The notes under the pieces: generated by a model
The model's database searches: none
What the model was told of the DNA's origin: nothing
What the model saw: only the letters and a program-made list of their open reading frames with translations
Origin: Demequina mangrovi
Lineage (GTDB): Bacteria > Actinomycetota > Actinomycetes > Actinomycetales > Demequinaceae
NCBI RefSeq assembly: GCF_000759715.1
Contig: NZ_BBLU01000001.1
Location: forward strand, 62,001-126,000
Direction: 5' to 3'
DNA: 64,000 nucleotides
In this document: positions 8,118-19,726 of the stretch, piece by piece
Numbering within the stretch: the first letter of the stretch is position 1
Layout: each line of letters opens with the position of its first letter
Translations under genes and position numbers: made by a program

Positions 8118-9309
8118 TCTGCTCACCCTGGAGATCGGCGCGGTCGCCCACGGAGGCCACTGCGTCGCACGCCACGAGGGCCGCGTGGTGTTCGTACGCC
8201 ATACGCTTCCCGGCGAGGTGGTGCGCGCGCGCCTCACCGAGGCGGGGGACGATGCGCGGCTCTGGCGCGCGGACGCGGTCGAGATCCTCGAGGCGTCGCC
8301 CGACCGGGTCGCGAGCGCGTGGCCCGATGCCGGCCCCGGCGGCGTCGGAGGCGGCGAGCTCGCGCACGTGTCTCTGCCGGCGCAGCGTCGTTGGAAGCAC
8401 GACGTGCTCCGCGAGGCCTTCACGCGCTTCGCCGACATGGACTTCCCCGGGGAGGTCGCGGCCGCGCCCGGCGACGACGAGCGCGGGGGGCTCGGCTACC
8501 GCACGCGTGTGACCGTGGTCGCGGGACCGGACGGCCGCGCCGCGATGCACGTCCACCGCTCGCGCGCGGTCAAGGCGCTCGACTCGCTCCCCATCGCAGC
8601 GCCCGCCCTCGAGGAGCTGGTGCTCGGCACGCGGTTCCCGGCCGCGTCGCACATCCAGGGCGTCGCCCCGGCGGGGGAGGAGCCGCGACTGGTCGTCGAC
8701 GGCACCCCGTGGAAGGGCGGGCGGCCGGACCGCCGCGACAACGCGCCGCGCCGCGTGCGCGAGAGCGTGACCACCCCGCAGGGCGAGTGGAGCTTCCAGG
8801 TGGACGTCGAGGGCTTCTGGCAGGTGCACCGCGCCGCGCCCGCGGTGCTCGTGGACGCCGTGCTGTCGCGCATCGGCGACGCCGAGACCGTGCTCGACCT
8901 CTACGCCGGCGCGGGCCTGTTCACCGTCCCGCTCGCCTCCTCGGGCCGCTCCGTCACCTCGGTCGAGTCCGATGCGCGGGCCTCGCGCGACGCCCGTCGC
9001 AACGCGCACGATGTCCCGTCCGCGAGCATCGTCCACGCCGACACGCGCGCCTTCCTCGACGCGACGGGAGTGACGGCCGATGCCGTGGTGCTCGATCCGC
9101 CTCGCTCGGGTGCGGGGGGCAAGACCATCGACGTGCTCGCCAAGGTGGGGGCGTCACGCCTGATCTACGTGGCGTGCGACCCGGTGGCGCTGGCCCGCGA
9201 CACCGCGCTGCTCGCGGCGCACGGCTACGTGCTCGAGGAGGCGCAGGGCCTTGACCTGTTCCCGATGACGCACCACATCGAGACGGTCGCGACGTTCGTG
9301 CGCTCCTGA
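8110..9309 (+). CDS. TrmA/RumA-type class I SAM-dependent RNA (uracil-5-) methyltransferase
   Basis: A 399-residue protein with an N-terminal TRAM-like domain (residues 1-60), a central insert, and a C-terminal Rossmann methyltransferase domain. Visible motifs are DLYAGAGLF (SAM binding, about residue 261), VLDPPRSG (about 327) and [12 protein letters not shown], whose Cys356 is the expected nucleophile that attacks C6 of uracil. The iron-sulfur Cys cluster of RlmD is absent from the N-terminal part. The target (tRNA U54 or a 23S rRNA uridine) cannot be told. GTG at 8110 overlaps the permease by 8 bases and has an AAGGAG site. Confidence 0.9.
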   Translation: MRDLLTLEIGAVAHGGHCVARHEGRVVFVRHTLPGEVVRARLTEAGDDARLWRADAVEILEASPDRVASAWPDAGPGGVGGGELAHVSLPAQRRWKHDVLREAFTRFADMDFPGEVAAAPGDDERGGLGYRTRVTVVAGPDGRAAMHVHRSRAVKALDSLPIAAPALEELVLGTRFPAASHIQGVAPAGEEPRLVVDGTPWKGGRPDRRDNAPRRVRESVTTPQGEWSFQVDVEGFWQVHRAAPAVLVDAVLSRIGDAETVLDLYAGAGLFTVPLASSGRSVTSVESDARASRDARRNAHDVPSASIVHADTRAFLDATGVTADAVVLDPPRSGAGGKTIDVLAKVGASRLIYVACDPVALARDTALLAAHGYVLEEAQGLDLFPMTHHIETVATFVRS

Positions 9310-9342
9310 TCGAGGCGCGATCCTTGCTGGCATCCGCCCCGA

Positions 9343-9348
9343 TAGGAT
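9343..9348 (+). promoter_or_regulatory. -10 box of the aconitase promoter
   Basis: TAGGAT lies 46 bases before the acnA ATG. The GGAGG ribosome site at 9384-9390 falls inside the predicted leader. Confidence 0.45.
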
Positions 9349-9394
9349 GACCGCAGACCCGAAGCTGGGACACCCCGAACCACGGAGGAGACGC

Positions 9395-12205
<2,811 letters not shown>

Positions 12206-12220
12206 GGGGCCCCGGGCCAT

Positions 12221-12254
12221 GCGGCCCCGTCCGGCATCCGCCGGGCGGGGCCGC
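12221..12254 (+). terminator. Hairpin terminator after acnA
   Basis: GCGGCCCCG at 12221-12229 pairs exactly with CGGGGCCGC at 12246-12254, extended by CCGG/CCGG inside, and is followed by CGCTTT. It lies 15 bases after the acnA stop. Confidence 0.7.
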
Positions 12255-12314
12255 CGCTTTGGTCTCGGCGCCGAGGCCGTACAGTTGAACGTCAACGGCA
12301 GTGAGGAGCAACGG

Positions 12315-14177
12315 GTGCTGGAGCGCATCGGGTCGCCGCGGGATCTCCGCGAGCTGACCTACGAGGAGCTGACGGAGCTGTCGGCCGAGATCCGCGACTT
12401 CCTGGTCGACAACGTCTCGCGCACCGGCGGTCACCTGGGTCCCAACCTTGGCGTGGTCGAGCTCACGCTCGGCATCCACCGCGTGTTCCACTCGCCCCAC
12501 GACTCGATCGTGTTCGACACCGGTCACCAGGCGTACGTCCACAAGCTGCTCACGGGCCGCAAGGACTTCTCGACCCTGCGTCGGCGCGGGGGCCTGTCGG
12601 GCTACCCGGACCGCCAGGAGAGCGTCCACGACATCGTCGAGAACTCCCACGCCTCGACCGCGCTCTCGTGGGCGGCGGGGATCGCGCGCGGCCACACGCT
12701 GCGCGGCGAGACGGCGCGCACCACGGTCGCCGTGATCGGCGACGGCGCGCTCACGGGCGGCATGGCCTGGGAGGCGCTCAACTCGCTCGGCGCCTCGCGC
12801 GACCGGGTCGTGGTGGTCATGAACGACAACGGCCGCTCGTACGCGCCGACCATCGGCGGGCTCGCACGCAAGCTCGACGGCATCCGCACCGATCGCCGCT
12901 ACGAGAACTTCCTCGGCTGGGGCAAGCGGACCTTCGAGAACCGCGGCCCGCTCCGCAGCCTCATGTACCAGACCGTCCAGCACGGCAAGCGTGCGCTCAA
13001 GGGCCTGCTCACCGACGACGGCGTGTTCTCCGACCTCGGCCTCAAGTACATCGGGCCCATCGACGGCCACGATCAGCGCCAGGTCGAGCGGGCCCTGCGC
13101 CAGGCGCATGAGTTCGGCGAGCCGGTCATCGTGCACGTGCTCACCGAGAAGGGCCGGGGGTACTCGCCGGCCGAGCAGGACGTGGCGGACCGCTTCCACG
13201 CGGTCGGCAGGATCCACCCCGAGACCGGGCTGCCGATCGAGCCGTCGCGGTTCGGATGGACCTCGGTCTTCGCGGACGAGATCCTCGCGGTCGCCGAGGA
13301 GCGGCCCGACGTGGTCGCGCTCACGGCGGCCATGCTCGCTCCCGTCGGGCTGCAGCCCTTCGCCGATGCGCACCCCGACCGGGTGATCGACGTCGGCATC
13401 GCGGAGCAGCACGCCGTCACCAGCGCCGCCGGGCTCGCGTACGCCGGCCTGCACCCCGTGGTCGCCGTGTACGCGACGTTCCTGAACCGCGCCTTCGACC
13501 AGGTGCTCATGGATGTGGCGCTCCACCGCGCAGGCGTGACCTTCATGCTCGACCGCGCCGGCATCACCGGCGACGACGGCCCGAGCCACAACGGCATGTG
13601 GGACATGGCGCTGCTGCGTCACGTGCCGGGCCTCCAGCTGGCGGCGCCGCGCGACGAGCAGACGCTCCGTCAGGCCTTCCGCGACGCGATCGAGGTCGAC
13701 GACGCGCCGACCGTGGTGCGCTACCCCAAGGGAGCCGTGGGCGAACCGCTGCCGGCCCTCCGGACCGTGGGGACCATCGACCTGCTCGCCGAGCACGGCG
13801 ACGCGCCGCGCGTGGTGGTGATCGGCATCGGCTCGATGGCCGCGACCGCCGTCGCCGCGGCCGGCAAGCTGGCCGCCGAGGGGATCGACACGCTCGCCGC
13901 GACGGCGACGTGGGTCCATCCCGTGCCTGAGGGCCTCGCGGAGCTCGTGTCGGGCGCCGAGCTGGTGGTGACGGTCGAGGACGGGCTCACCGACGCGGGC
14001 ATCGGGCAGGAGTGGGCCGCGTACGCGCGGCTCCAGGGCGTGGCCGCGACCTGGTCCCACCACGGGGTGCCACGCGAGTTCCTCCAGCACGCCTCGCGAG
14101 CGCAGCTGGTCGACGACCTCGGCCTGGATCCGTCGGCGATCGCCGACGATGCGATCGCGCGCCTCACCCGCGACTAG
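12315..14177 (+). CDS. dxs: 1-deoxy-D-xylulose-5-phosphate synthase
   Basis: 620 residues with the transketolase-like order: TPP-binding GDGALTGGMAWEALN at about residue 141, the pyrimidine domain with DVGIAEQHAV near 356, and a C-terminal transketolase domain. It condenses pyruvate and glyceraldehyde-3-phosphate, the first step of the MEP isoprenoid pathway. GTG at 12315 is preferred: a GAGGAGC site precedes it and the protein then begins MLERIGSPRDL, as in other Dxs proteins. An in-frame ATG at 12219 lies inside the acnA terminator. Confidence 0.96.
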   Translation: MLERIGSPRDLRELTYEELTELSAEIRDFLVDNVSRTGGHLGPNLGVVELTLGIHRVFHSPHDSIVFDTGHQAYVHKLLTGRKDFSTLRRRGGLSGYPDRQESVHDIVENSHASTALSWAAGIARGHTLRGETARTTVAVIGDGALTGGMAWEALNSLGASRDRVVVVMNDNGRSYAPTIGGLARKLDGIRTDRRYENFLGWGKRTFENRGPLRSLMYQTVQHGKRALKGLLTDDGVFSDLGLKYIGPIDGHDQRQVERALRQAHEFGEPVIVHVLTEKGRGYSPAEQDVADRFHAVGRIHPETGLPIEPSRFGWTSVFADEILAVAEERPDVVALTAAMLAPVGLQPFADAHPDRVIDVGIAEQHAVTSAAGLAYAGLHPVVAVYATFLNRAFDQVLMDVALHRAGVTFMLDRAGITGDDGPSHNGMWDMALLRHVPGLQLAAPRDEQTLRQAFRDAIEVDDAPTVVRYPKGAVGEPLPALRTVGTIDLLAEHGDAPRVVVIGIGSMAATAVAAAGKLAAEGIDTLAATATWVHPVPEGLAELVSGAELVVTVEDGLTDAGIGQEWAAYARLQGVAATWSHHGVPREFLQHASRAQLVDDLGLDPSAIADDAIARLTRD

Positions 14178-14193
14178 CGAGGACATTCCTCGC
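14177..14193 (+). terminator. Hairpin overlapping the dxs stop codon
   Basis: GCGAGGA (14177-14183) pairs with TCCTCGC (14187-14193) across a 3-base loop, starting on the last base of the TAG stop. A second small C/G hairpin follows to about 14211. There is no long T-run, so termination is likely but unproven. Confidence 0.45.
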
Positions 14194-14340
14194 GTTCCCC
14201 CGTGAAAGGGGAGCGCACCAGGGGCGACGCTCCGATCACCCGTTGTGCGCGACCCTCGGAGGTCGCTAGGGTGCGCAGCATCGAGGGCGAGCCGGGGCGG
14301 GGAGTCCGTCCGGCTCCAGCCCGGCGAGGAGCGCACGAGG

Positions 14341-16254
14341 ATGACCGTGGACGACGCGATCCACCGGCCTGCGGGCTCCTCCGGCTTCCGCGAGACCCGC
14401 CCCGACGGCGTCGACATCTACCACCAGCGGCTCGCTGACGGCACCTACGGCTTCTACGTCGCGCAGCCGGACGGCTCGCAGATCTACCATCGCCGTCGCG
14501 ACGACGGCTCGTACGTGCGGTGGAGGATCCTCTCCGACGGCACGTCCGAGGGTCCGCTCGCGACCGAGCCGGTGGAGCCGCTCGCCGGGATGGCGGACGC
14601 GGGCGCCGAGCCGCCGATCCCGGACTCCCGCTGGCGCAGGCGCGGACTCGTCGTGCTCGCCGCCTGCGCGCTCGGGCTGCTGGGCTTCGGCGCCGCCGCG
14701 GCCCTCGCTTCCCTCCGTGGGGGCGAGGCGGCCGCCGTGGAGGCCGATGCTCGGCTCGCCGACATCGCGGCGAACCCGACCGAGGCGTGGACGTTCGACC
14801 CGACGTTCGGCGACACCTCGGGCTACGCGTCCGCGCCGGTCATCACCGGGGCGGGAGACGGCGTCGTGCTCGTCGCCTCAGCCTTCGACCATGCGCGCTT
14901 CGAGGCCGACCACGTCACCGAGCCGTTCTGGAACCCGGCGGTCGAGTGGTCGGAGGACTACGACGCGCAGTACGACGAGGGCTACGCCGCGGGCCTCGCG
15001 CTGGTCGAGGACCTCGAGTCGTGGCTGGGCAGCGGCCTCACGGACGAGGCCGACTCGCCCAGCTTCGACGACTACTGGCCCGGGTCCGGCTCGTTCCTCT
15101 CGGCGGATCCGACGGTGGACGGCGGCCGGATCGACGGCTTCAACGACGCATGGAACGGCGCCGGCTACGGCGCGCATCGGCTGGTCGAGCCGGTCGGCGC
15201 GGGCTTCTCGCCGTCGCTCCGCATGGTCGACGCCGCCTCAGGCGACACCGTCTGGGAGACGGACCTCAGCGTGGTGGTCGACGATGCCCGTGCCGACATC
15301 GTGGGCTACGACGTCGGCGCCGACGCGCCCGTCGCGACGGTCATCACCGTGACGGACGGCGACGGACGTGTCTCGAGCACGCTCGTCTCGCTCGCGCGCG
15401 GCACCGGCGAGGTGCTCGAGTCGGTGGTGCTGCCCGGAGGGGAGCTGAGCGTCGCGGTCGGCGAGGGCCTGGCCTTCGTCGCGGCGGGCGCGTCGGGCGA
15501 CGACTCTGCCGTGCAGGCGTACGACCTGGCAGACCTCGGCTTCGGCCCGATCTGGGAGGCGCGTGTCGACGGTGCCGCGACGCTCGTGGTGCATCCGACG
15601 TTCCTCGACGTCCGCACCGACGGCCTGGCGGGCCTCGACCTCGAGACGGGCGAGCCGGTGGGATTCTCGGCGCGCCTGGCGGAGGCGACGCACGTGCTGG
15701 AGGTCTCCGGCGCTGTCCTCGCGGGCGCCTACCAGGAGAGCGGGGCCGGGAGCTTCATGCGCATCGGCCCGGACGGCGAGGACCTGTGGGACGCGCCGCT
15801 CGAGGCTTACTACGTCGGGCTCCGCGACGGGTACCTGGTCGTGGCCGACGCGGGCGACGACCGCCTCGGGGAGAACCGCCGGCTCATCGACCTCGACACC
15901 GGGACTCCGCTGTGGGGCGACGAGGTCGATGCGGACCACGGCTGGGCGATGGCGGTGGAGGACGGCTTCGTCTACGCGTACGACGGCGAGAGGCTCGCCA
16001 AGGTCGCGCTGGAGTCGGGCGAGGCGGTCGCGTCGATCCCGCTGGAGGCCGTCGACGTCCTGGCGGCGGAATCGATGCTGTACGCGGTGAGCGAGGGGAG
16101 CGTCGTCGCGATCGACCTCGCGGACCTCGCCGAGCGGTGGACCTACGAGTACGACGCCTCGCGATACTCGGTGGGAACGTTCGGTGACCGCCTGGCGCTG
16201 GTGGGGCTCGGCGAGATCATCGTGCTCGGGGAGGGCGCCGGGGTCGCCGCGTAG
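14341..16254 (+). CDS. Membrane-anchored PQQ/beta-propeller-like protein, function unknown
   Basis: 637 residues in three parts. Residues 20-63 hold two copies of a roughly 22-residue repeat (PDGVDIYHQRLADGTYGF and PDGSQIYHRRRDDGSYVR). One transmembrane helix follows at about 102-124, after a basic RWRRRG, so the repeats should face the cytosol. The outside part (130-637) is acidic, rich in Asp and Gly, and has repeated strand patterns such as GDTVWETDLSVV and GTPLWGDEVDAD that resemble PQQ-type propeller blades. Tryptophan-docking motifs are not all present, so the fold is a suggestion. It may be a sensor or a cell-surface assembly factor, but nothing in the sequence says which. ATG at 14341 has an upstream GAGGAGCG. 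Confidence 0.75.
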   Translation: MTVDDAIHRPAGSSGFRETRPDGVDIYHQRLADGTYGFYVAQPDGSQIYHRRRDDGSYVRWRILSDGTSEGPLATEPVEPLAGMADAGAEPPIPDSRWRRRGLVVLAACALGLLGFGAAAALASLRGGEAAAVEADARLADIAANPTEAWTFDPTFGDTSGYASAPVITGAGDGVVLVASAFDHARFEADHVTEPFWNPAVEWSEDYDAQYDEGYAAGLALVEDLESWLGSGLTDEADSPSFDDYWPGSGSFLSADPTVDGGRIDGFNDAWNGAGYGAHRLVEPVGAGFSPSLRMVDAASGDTVWETDLSVVVDDARADIVGYDVGADAPVATVITVTDGDGRVSSTLVSLARGTGEVLESVVLPGGELSVAVGEGLAFVAAGASGDDSAVQAYDLADLGFGPIWEARVDGAATLVVHPTFLDVRTDGLAGLDLETGEPVGFSARLAEATHVLEVSGAVLAGAYQESGAGSFMRIGPDGEDLWDAPLEAYYVGLRDGYLVVADAGDDRLGENRRLIDLDTGTPLWGDEVDADHGWAMAVEDGFVYAYDGERLAKVALESGEAVASIPLEAVDVLAAESMLYAVSEGSVVAIDLADLAERWTYEYDASRYSVGTFGDRLALVGLGEIIVLGEGAGVAA

Positions 16255-16266
16255 CCTCGGTGCGGG

Positions 16267-17541
16267 TCAGCTCTCCGGCGAGGGCTCGGTGGGAGCGGAT
16301 TCGGCGGGTGCGGCGAACGCCGCCGCGAGCTCGGGGGAGAGCAGGTCGATCTGCCACGCCCGCGCACCGCGCGACGCGAGGAACGTGCGGATCCACGCCT
16401 CGCCGCCGCCGTCGTACTCCCAGCAGGTCCGGCGCAGCGCGTCGGGCTGGAGCAGGTTCTCGGCGGGGACCTCATGCGTCTCCACCAGCGTCGCGACCCG
16501 CTCGCGGGCGGCGGTGAGCCGGGCGAAGGCCTCGGGCCGCTTGTCCTTCCACACGCGCTGCTGCGGCGGACCGTCGCCCTGCGGCGCGCGCCGGTTGGGC
16601 AGCTCGCGCTCCGTGAGCGCCATCGCCTTCTCGATCGCGGAGTACCACTGCGGCGCGCGACGCTTGGTGCCCTTCGACTGGAACTCGCGGACCCCGAGCA
16701 GCGCGTCGAGCGACAGCGGCTTCGCCATCGCGGCGGCGACGATCGCCTGATCACGCAGCACGCGGCCCGGCGAGATGTCGCGGCGGCGGGCCTCCTTGTC
16801 GCGCGCCTCCCACAGCGAGCGCACGATCGCGAGGCCGCGCTGATCGCGCACCTGGTGGCATCCGGACGTGCGGCGCCACGGCTCCTCGCGCGGCTCCGGC
16901 GGGGGAGCGAGGCGGACCGCCTCGAACTCCTGCTCGGCCCACTCGAGCTTGCCCGCGGCCTCGAGGTGCGCGCCCAGACGCTCGCGCAGGTCGAGGAGCA
17001 CCTCGACGTCGAGCGCGGCGTACACCAGCCAGTCGTGCGGGAGGGGACGCGTCGACCAGTCCTGAGCCGAGTGCTCCTTCGCGAGCGCGAAGCCGAGCTC
17101 GCGCTCGACCACGGCGGCGAGCCCCACCTTGGGCCAGCCGAGGATGCGCGCGCCCAGCTCGGTGTCGAAGACCTTGGCCGGGGTCATCCCGAGCTCGCGC
17201 ATGCCGGGCAGGTCCTGGCTCGCGGCGTGGAACACCCACTCGGCGTCCCCGAGCGCCTCGCCGAAGCTCGAGAGGTCGGGAAGCGCGGCGGTGTCGATGA
17301 GCGCGATCCCGGCGCCCTTGCGCTTGAACTGCGCGAGGTACGTGCCCTGTCCGTAGCGGAAGCCCGACGCGCGCTCCGCATCGGCGGCCACCGGGCCGGT
17401 GCCTGCCGCGAAGGCCGCGCATGCCTCGGCGAGCGCCTCGGGGGTGTCGATGATCGGGGGCACGCCGCCCTCGGGCTCGGTGAGGGGGATGGCGGGCGGC
17501 GCATCGGCCTCGACGGACGATGCGGTGGTCGGCTCGGTCAC
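16267..17541 (-). CDS. rnd: Ribonuclease D-like 3'-5' exonuclease with HRDC domain
   Basis: A 424-residue DEDD exonuclease. Exo I is VAADAERASG (Asp54, Glu56), Exo II includes HAASQDLPGM, and Exo III is YAALDVEVLLDL. The C-terminal half holds an HRDC-type nucleic-acid-binding domain (about 225-310) and an actinobacterial extension. The family trims 3' ends of tRNA precursors and other small RNAs. GTG at 17541 overlaps the DUF3000 stop and has an AAGGA site; the frame open to 17883 is antisense to DUF3000. Order DUF3000-rnd is conserved in actinobacteria. Confidence 0.92.
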   Translation of the reverse strand: MTEPTTASSVEADAPPAIPLTEPEGGVPPIIDTPEALAEACAAFAAGTGPVAADAERASGFRYGQGTYLAQFKRKGAGIALIDTAALPDLSSFGEALGDAEWVFHAASQDLPGMRELGMTPAKVFDTELGARILGWPKVGLAAVVERELGFALAKEHSAQDWSTRPLPHDWLVYAALDVEVLLDLRERLGAHLEAAGKLEWAEQEFEAVRLAPPPEPREEPWRRTSGCHQVRDQRGLAIVRSLWEARDKEARRRDISPGRVLRDQAIVAAAMAKPLSLDALLGVREFQSKGTKRRAPQWYSAIEKAMALTERELPNRRAPQGDGPPQQRVWKDKRPEAFARLTAARERVATLVETHEVPAENLLQPDALRRTCWEYDGGGEAWIRTFLASRGARAWQIDLLSPELAAAFAAPAESAPTEPSPES

Positions 17542-18092
17542 AGGGTCCTTCCCGGCAGCGTGCGCACGCCGTGGGGAGTCGGGGGTACCCCTGCGCATGC
17601 CGCCATGAGATCCGTCCACGCCGCGATGTGCGGGGCCAGATCGGTGGTGGTGGGCGTCCACGACGCCCGCAGCTCGATCGAGACCTCGCCTGGACGATCG
17701 GCCAGCTCGCCGAACGACTCGGAGGTCACCTTGGTCACCGTACCGCCGCGCGCGCGGTGAGGCGCACCGTCGAGGGCCTCCGTGAGCCACGACCAGGCGA
17801 CCTCGCCCCACAGATCGTCGCGTCCCACCTCGGGATCGGCGACGGCCTTCACCAGGGCGACGATGCGCATCGTCCCGTCCCACGCCGCCTGTCCAGCGGG
17901 GTCGTGGAGGATCACGAAGCGGCCCGACGCCTCGATGCCGTCGACCTCGCCGCTGATCGCGGCCGCGTAGGGGGCGATGCGGTGCGGGGCCGGCACCTCG
18001 GTGAGGCGCACCGAGGGGTGCGTGGGTGCGTCGCGCAGCGAGAGCAGCGCCGCTCGGAAGTCCGGCGGCGCCGCGTCGAGATCGCTGGCCAT
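17538..18092 (-). CDS. DUF3000 family protein
   Basis: 184 residues beginning MASDLDAAPPDFRAALLSL. The conserved DUF3000 features are here: an N-terminal amphipathic part, GRFVILHDPAGQAAWDGTMR, and WGEVAWSWLTEAL near the middle. The family is restricted to actinobacteria and uncharacterised. A longer frame starts at 18143, but a TAGGCT -10 box at 18105-18100 on this strand lies 7 bases before ATG 18092, so I place the start there, leaderless. Its stop overlaps rnd by 4 bases. Confidence 0.87.
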   Translation of the reverse strand: MASDLDAAPPDFRAALLSLRDAPTHPSVRLTEVPAPHRIAPYAAAISGEVDGIEASGRFVILHDPAGQAAWDGTMRIVALVKAVADPEVGRDDLWGEVAWSWLTEALDGAPHRARGGTVTKVTSESFGELADRPGEVSIELRASWTPTTTDLAPHIAAWTDLMAACAGVPPTPHGVRTLPGRTL

Positions 18093-18153
18093 GTCTCGGA
18101 GCCTAAGCCCGGCTCCGCCAGGCACGACGTACGCCACGCGCACGGCGACCGTC

Positions 18154-18159
18154 TAGGCT
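18154..18159 (+). promoter_or_regulatory. -10 box of the gnd promoter
   Basis: TAGGCT lies 34 bases before the gnd ATG; a GAAGGA ribosome site (18181) falls within the leader. The facing DUF3000 promoter is only about 50 bases away. Confidence 0.45.
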
Positions 18160-18192
18160 GGGGCGGGTATCCCCGGACGAGAAGGATGGACG

Positions 18193-19629
18193 ATGGCGCT
18201 CGCTCAGATCGGTGTGACCGGACTTGCGGTCATGGGTCGCAACCTGGCCCGCAACTTCGCACGCAACGGCTTCACGGTGGCGGTGCACAACCGCTCGCCG
18301 CAGAAGATGCACTCGTTGCTCGAGGACCACGGCGACGAGGGCGACTTCATCGGTTCGGAGACGCTCGAGGACTTCGTCGCGTCGCTCCAGAAGCCCCGCA
18401 CCGTCGTCATCATGGTGCAGGCCGGCGGCCCCACCGACGCTGTGATCGACCAGCTCACCGGGCTGCTCGAGCAGGGCGACATCATCGTCGACGCGGGCAA
18501 CGCGCTCTACACGGACACCATGCGCCGCGAGAAGGACCTCGCCGCGAAGGGCTTCCACTTCGTGGGCTCGGGCGTGTCCGGCGGCGAGGAGGGCGCGCTG
18601 CTCGGCCCGTCGATCATGCCCGGCGGCCCCGCGGAGTCCTACGTCACGCTCGGCCCGATCCTCGAGAAGATCGCGGCCAAGGCGGAGGACGGCACCCCGT
18701 GCTGCACGCACATCGGCCCCGACGGCGCCGGCCACTTCGTCAAGATGGTGCACAACGGCATCGAGTACGCCGACATGCAGCTCATCGGCGAGGCCTACGA
18801 CCTGCTGCGCACGGGCCTCGACCTTGAGCCTGCCGAGATCGCGGACATCTTCGCCGAGTGGAACCAGGGCGACCTCGAGTCGTTCCTCATCGAGATCACC
18901 GCCGAGGTGCTGCGTCAGACCGACGCGCGCACCGGCAAGGCGCTGGTCGACGTCATCAAGGACGAGGCGGGGCAGAAGGGCACCGGCCGCTGGACCGTGA
19001 AGTCCGCGCTCGACCTGGGCGTCCCGGTCACCGGCATCGCCGAGGCGACCTTCGCCCGTGCGATCTCGTCCCAGGTGAAGCAGCGCGCCGCCGCGCGCGA
19101 CGTGCTCACCGCGTCGACCGGCGACTTCCACATCAACAACCGCGAGGGCTTCATCGAGGACGTGCGCCTCGCGCTGTACGCCTCGAAGGTGGTCGCGTAC
19201 GCGCAGGGCTTCGATCAGATCCGCGCCGCCTCCGAGGAGTTCGGCTGGGACATCACGCTCGGCGACATGGCGAAGATCTGGCGCGAGGGCTGCATCATCC
19301 GCGCCCGCTTCCTCGACCGCATCACCGAGGCCTTCGAGCGCGACGCGGACCTGCCGACGCTGCTGGTCGACCCGTACTTCGCGGACGAGATCGCGGGCGG
19401 CGTGGGCGCCTGGCGTCGCGTGGTCGCGCAGGCGGCCCTGACCGGCGTGCCGGCCCCGGCCTTCTCGTCGTCGCTCGCGTACTACGACTCGCTGCGCGCG
19501 GAGCGTCTGCCCGCCGCGCTGATCCAGGGCCAGCGCGACTTCTTCGGCGCCCACACCTACAAGCGCGTGGACGTCGACGGCACGTTCCACACGCTGTGGT
19601 CGGGCGACCGCACCGAGGTCGAGGCCTGA
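18193..19629 (+). CDS. gnd: 6-phosphogluconate dehydrogenase (decarboxylating)
   Basis: 478 residues, the long dimeric form. The NADP-binding Rossmann motif GLAVMGRNLARNFARNG is at residues 9-25; catalytic residues sit in KMVHNGIEYADMQ (Lys and Asn) and the substrate loop DEAGQKGTGRWT. It oxidises 6-phosphogluconate to ribulose-5-phosphate and CO2 with NADPH production, in the oxidative pentose phosphate pathway. It has its own promoter and is followed by a hairpin. Confidence 0.97.
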   Translation: MALAQIGVTGLAVMGRNLARNFARNGFTVAVHNRSPQKMHSLLEDHGDEGDFIGSETLEDFVASLQKPRTVVIMVQAGGPTDAVIDQLTGLLEQGDIIVDAGNALYTDTMRREKDLAAKGFHFVGSGVSGGEEGALLGPSIMPGGPAESYVTLGPILEKIAAKAEDGTPCCTHIGPDGAGHFVKMVHNGIEYADMQLIGEAYDLLRTGLDLEPAEIADIFAEWNQGDLESFLIEITAEVLRQTDARTGKALVDVIKDEAGQKGTGRWTVKSALDLGVPVTGIAEATFARAISSQVKQRAAARDVLTASTGDFHINNREGFIEDVRLALYASKVVAYAQGFDQIRAASEEFGWDITLGDMAKIWREGCIIRARFLDRITEAFERDADLPTLLVDPYFADEIAGGVGAWRRVVAQAALTGVPAPAFSSSLAYYDSLRAERLPAALIQGQRDFFGAHTYKRVDVDGTFHTLWSGDRTEVEA

Positions 19630-19647
19630 ACGCTGTGAGCAGCACGG

Positions 19648-19677
19648 ACGGGGCGTCGGCGGCTGCCGGCGCCCCGT
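19648..19677 (+). terminator. Hairpin after gnd
   Basis: ACGGGGCG (19648-19655) pairs with CGCCCCGT (19670-19677), with an inner CGGC/GCCG pairing. It begins 19 bases after the gnd stop; TTCGCGTTCGC follows. Confidence 0.55.
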
Positions 19678-19726
19678 TCGCGTTCGCGGCGGCGTGCGGC
19701 GGCACGATGCGCGGTCGGGGCCGGTC

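Noticed and set aside
12219-12314. The longer dxs start at ATG 12219.
   Set aside because: That codon lies in the acnA terminator, and the extra 32 residues are not Dxs-like.
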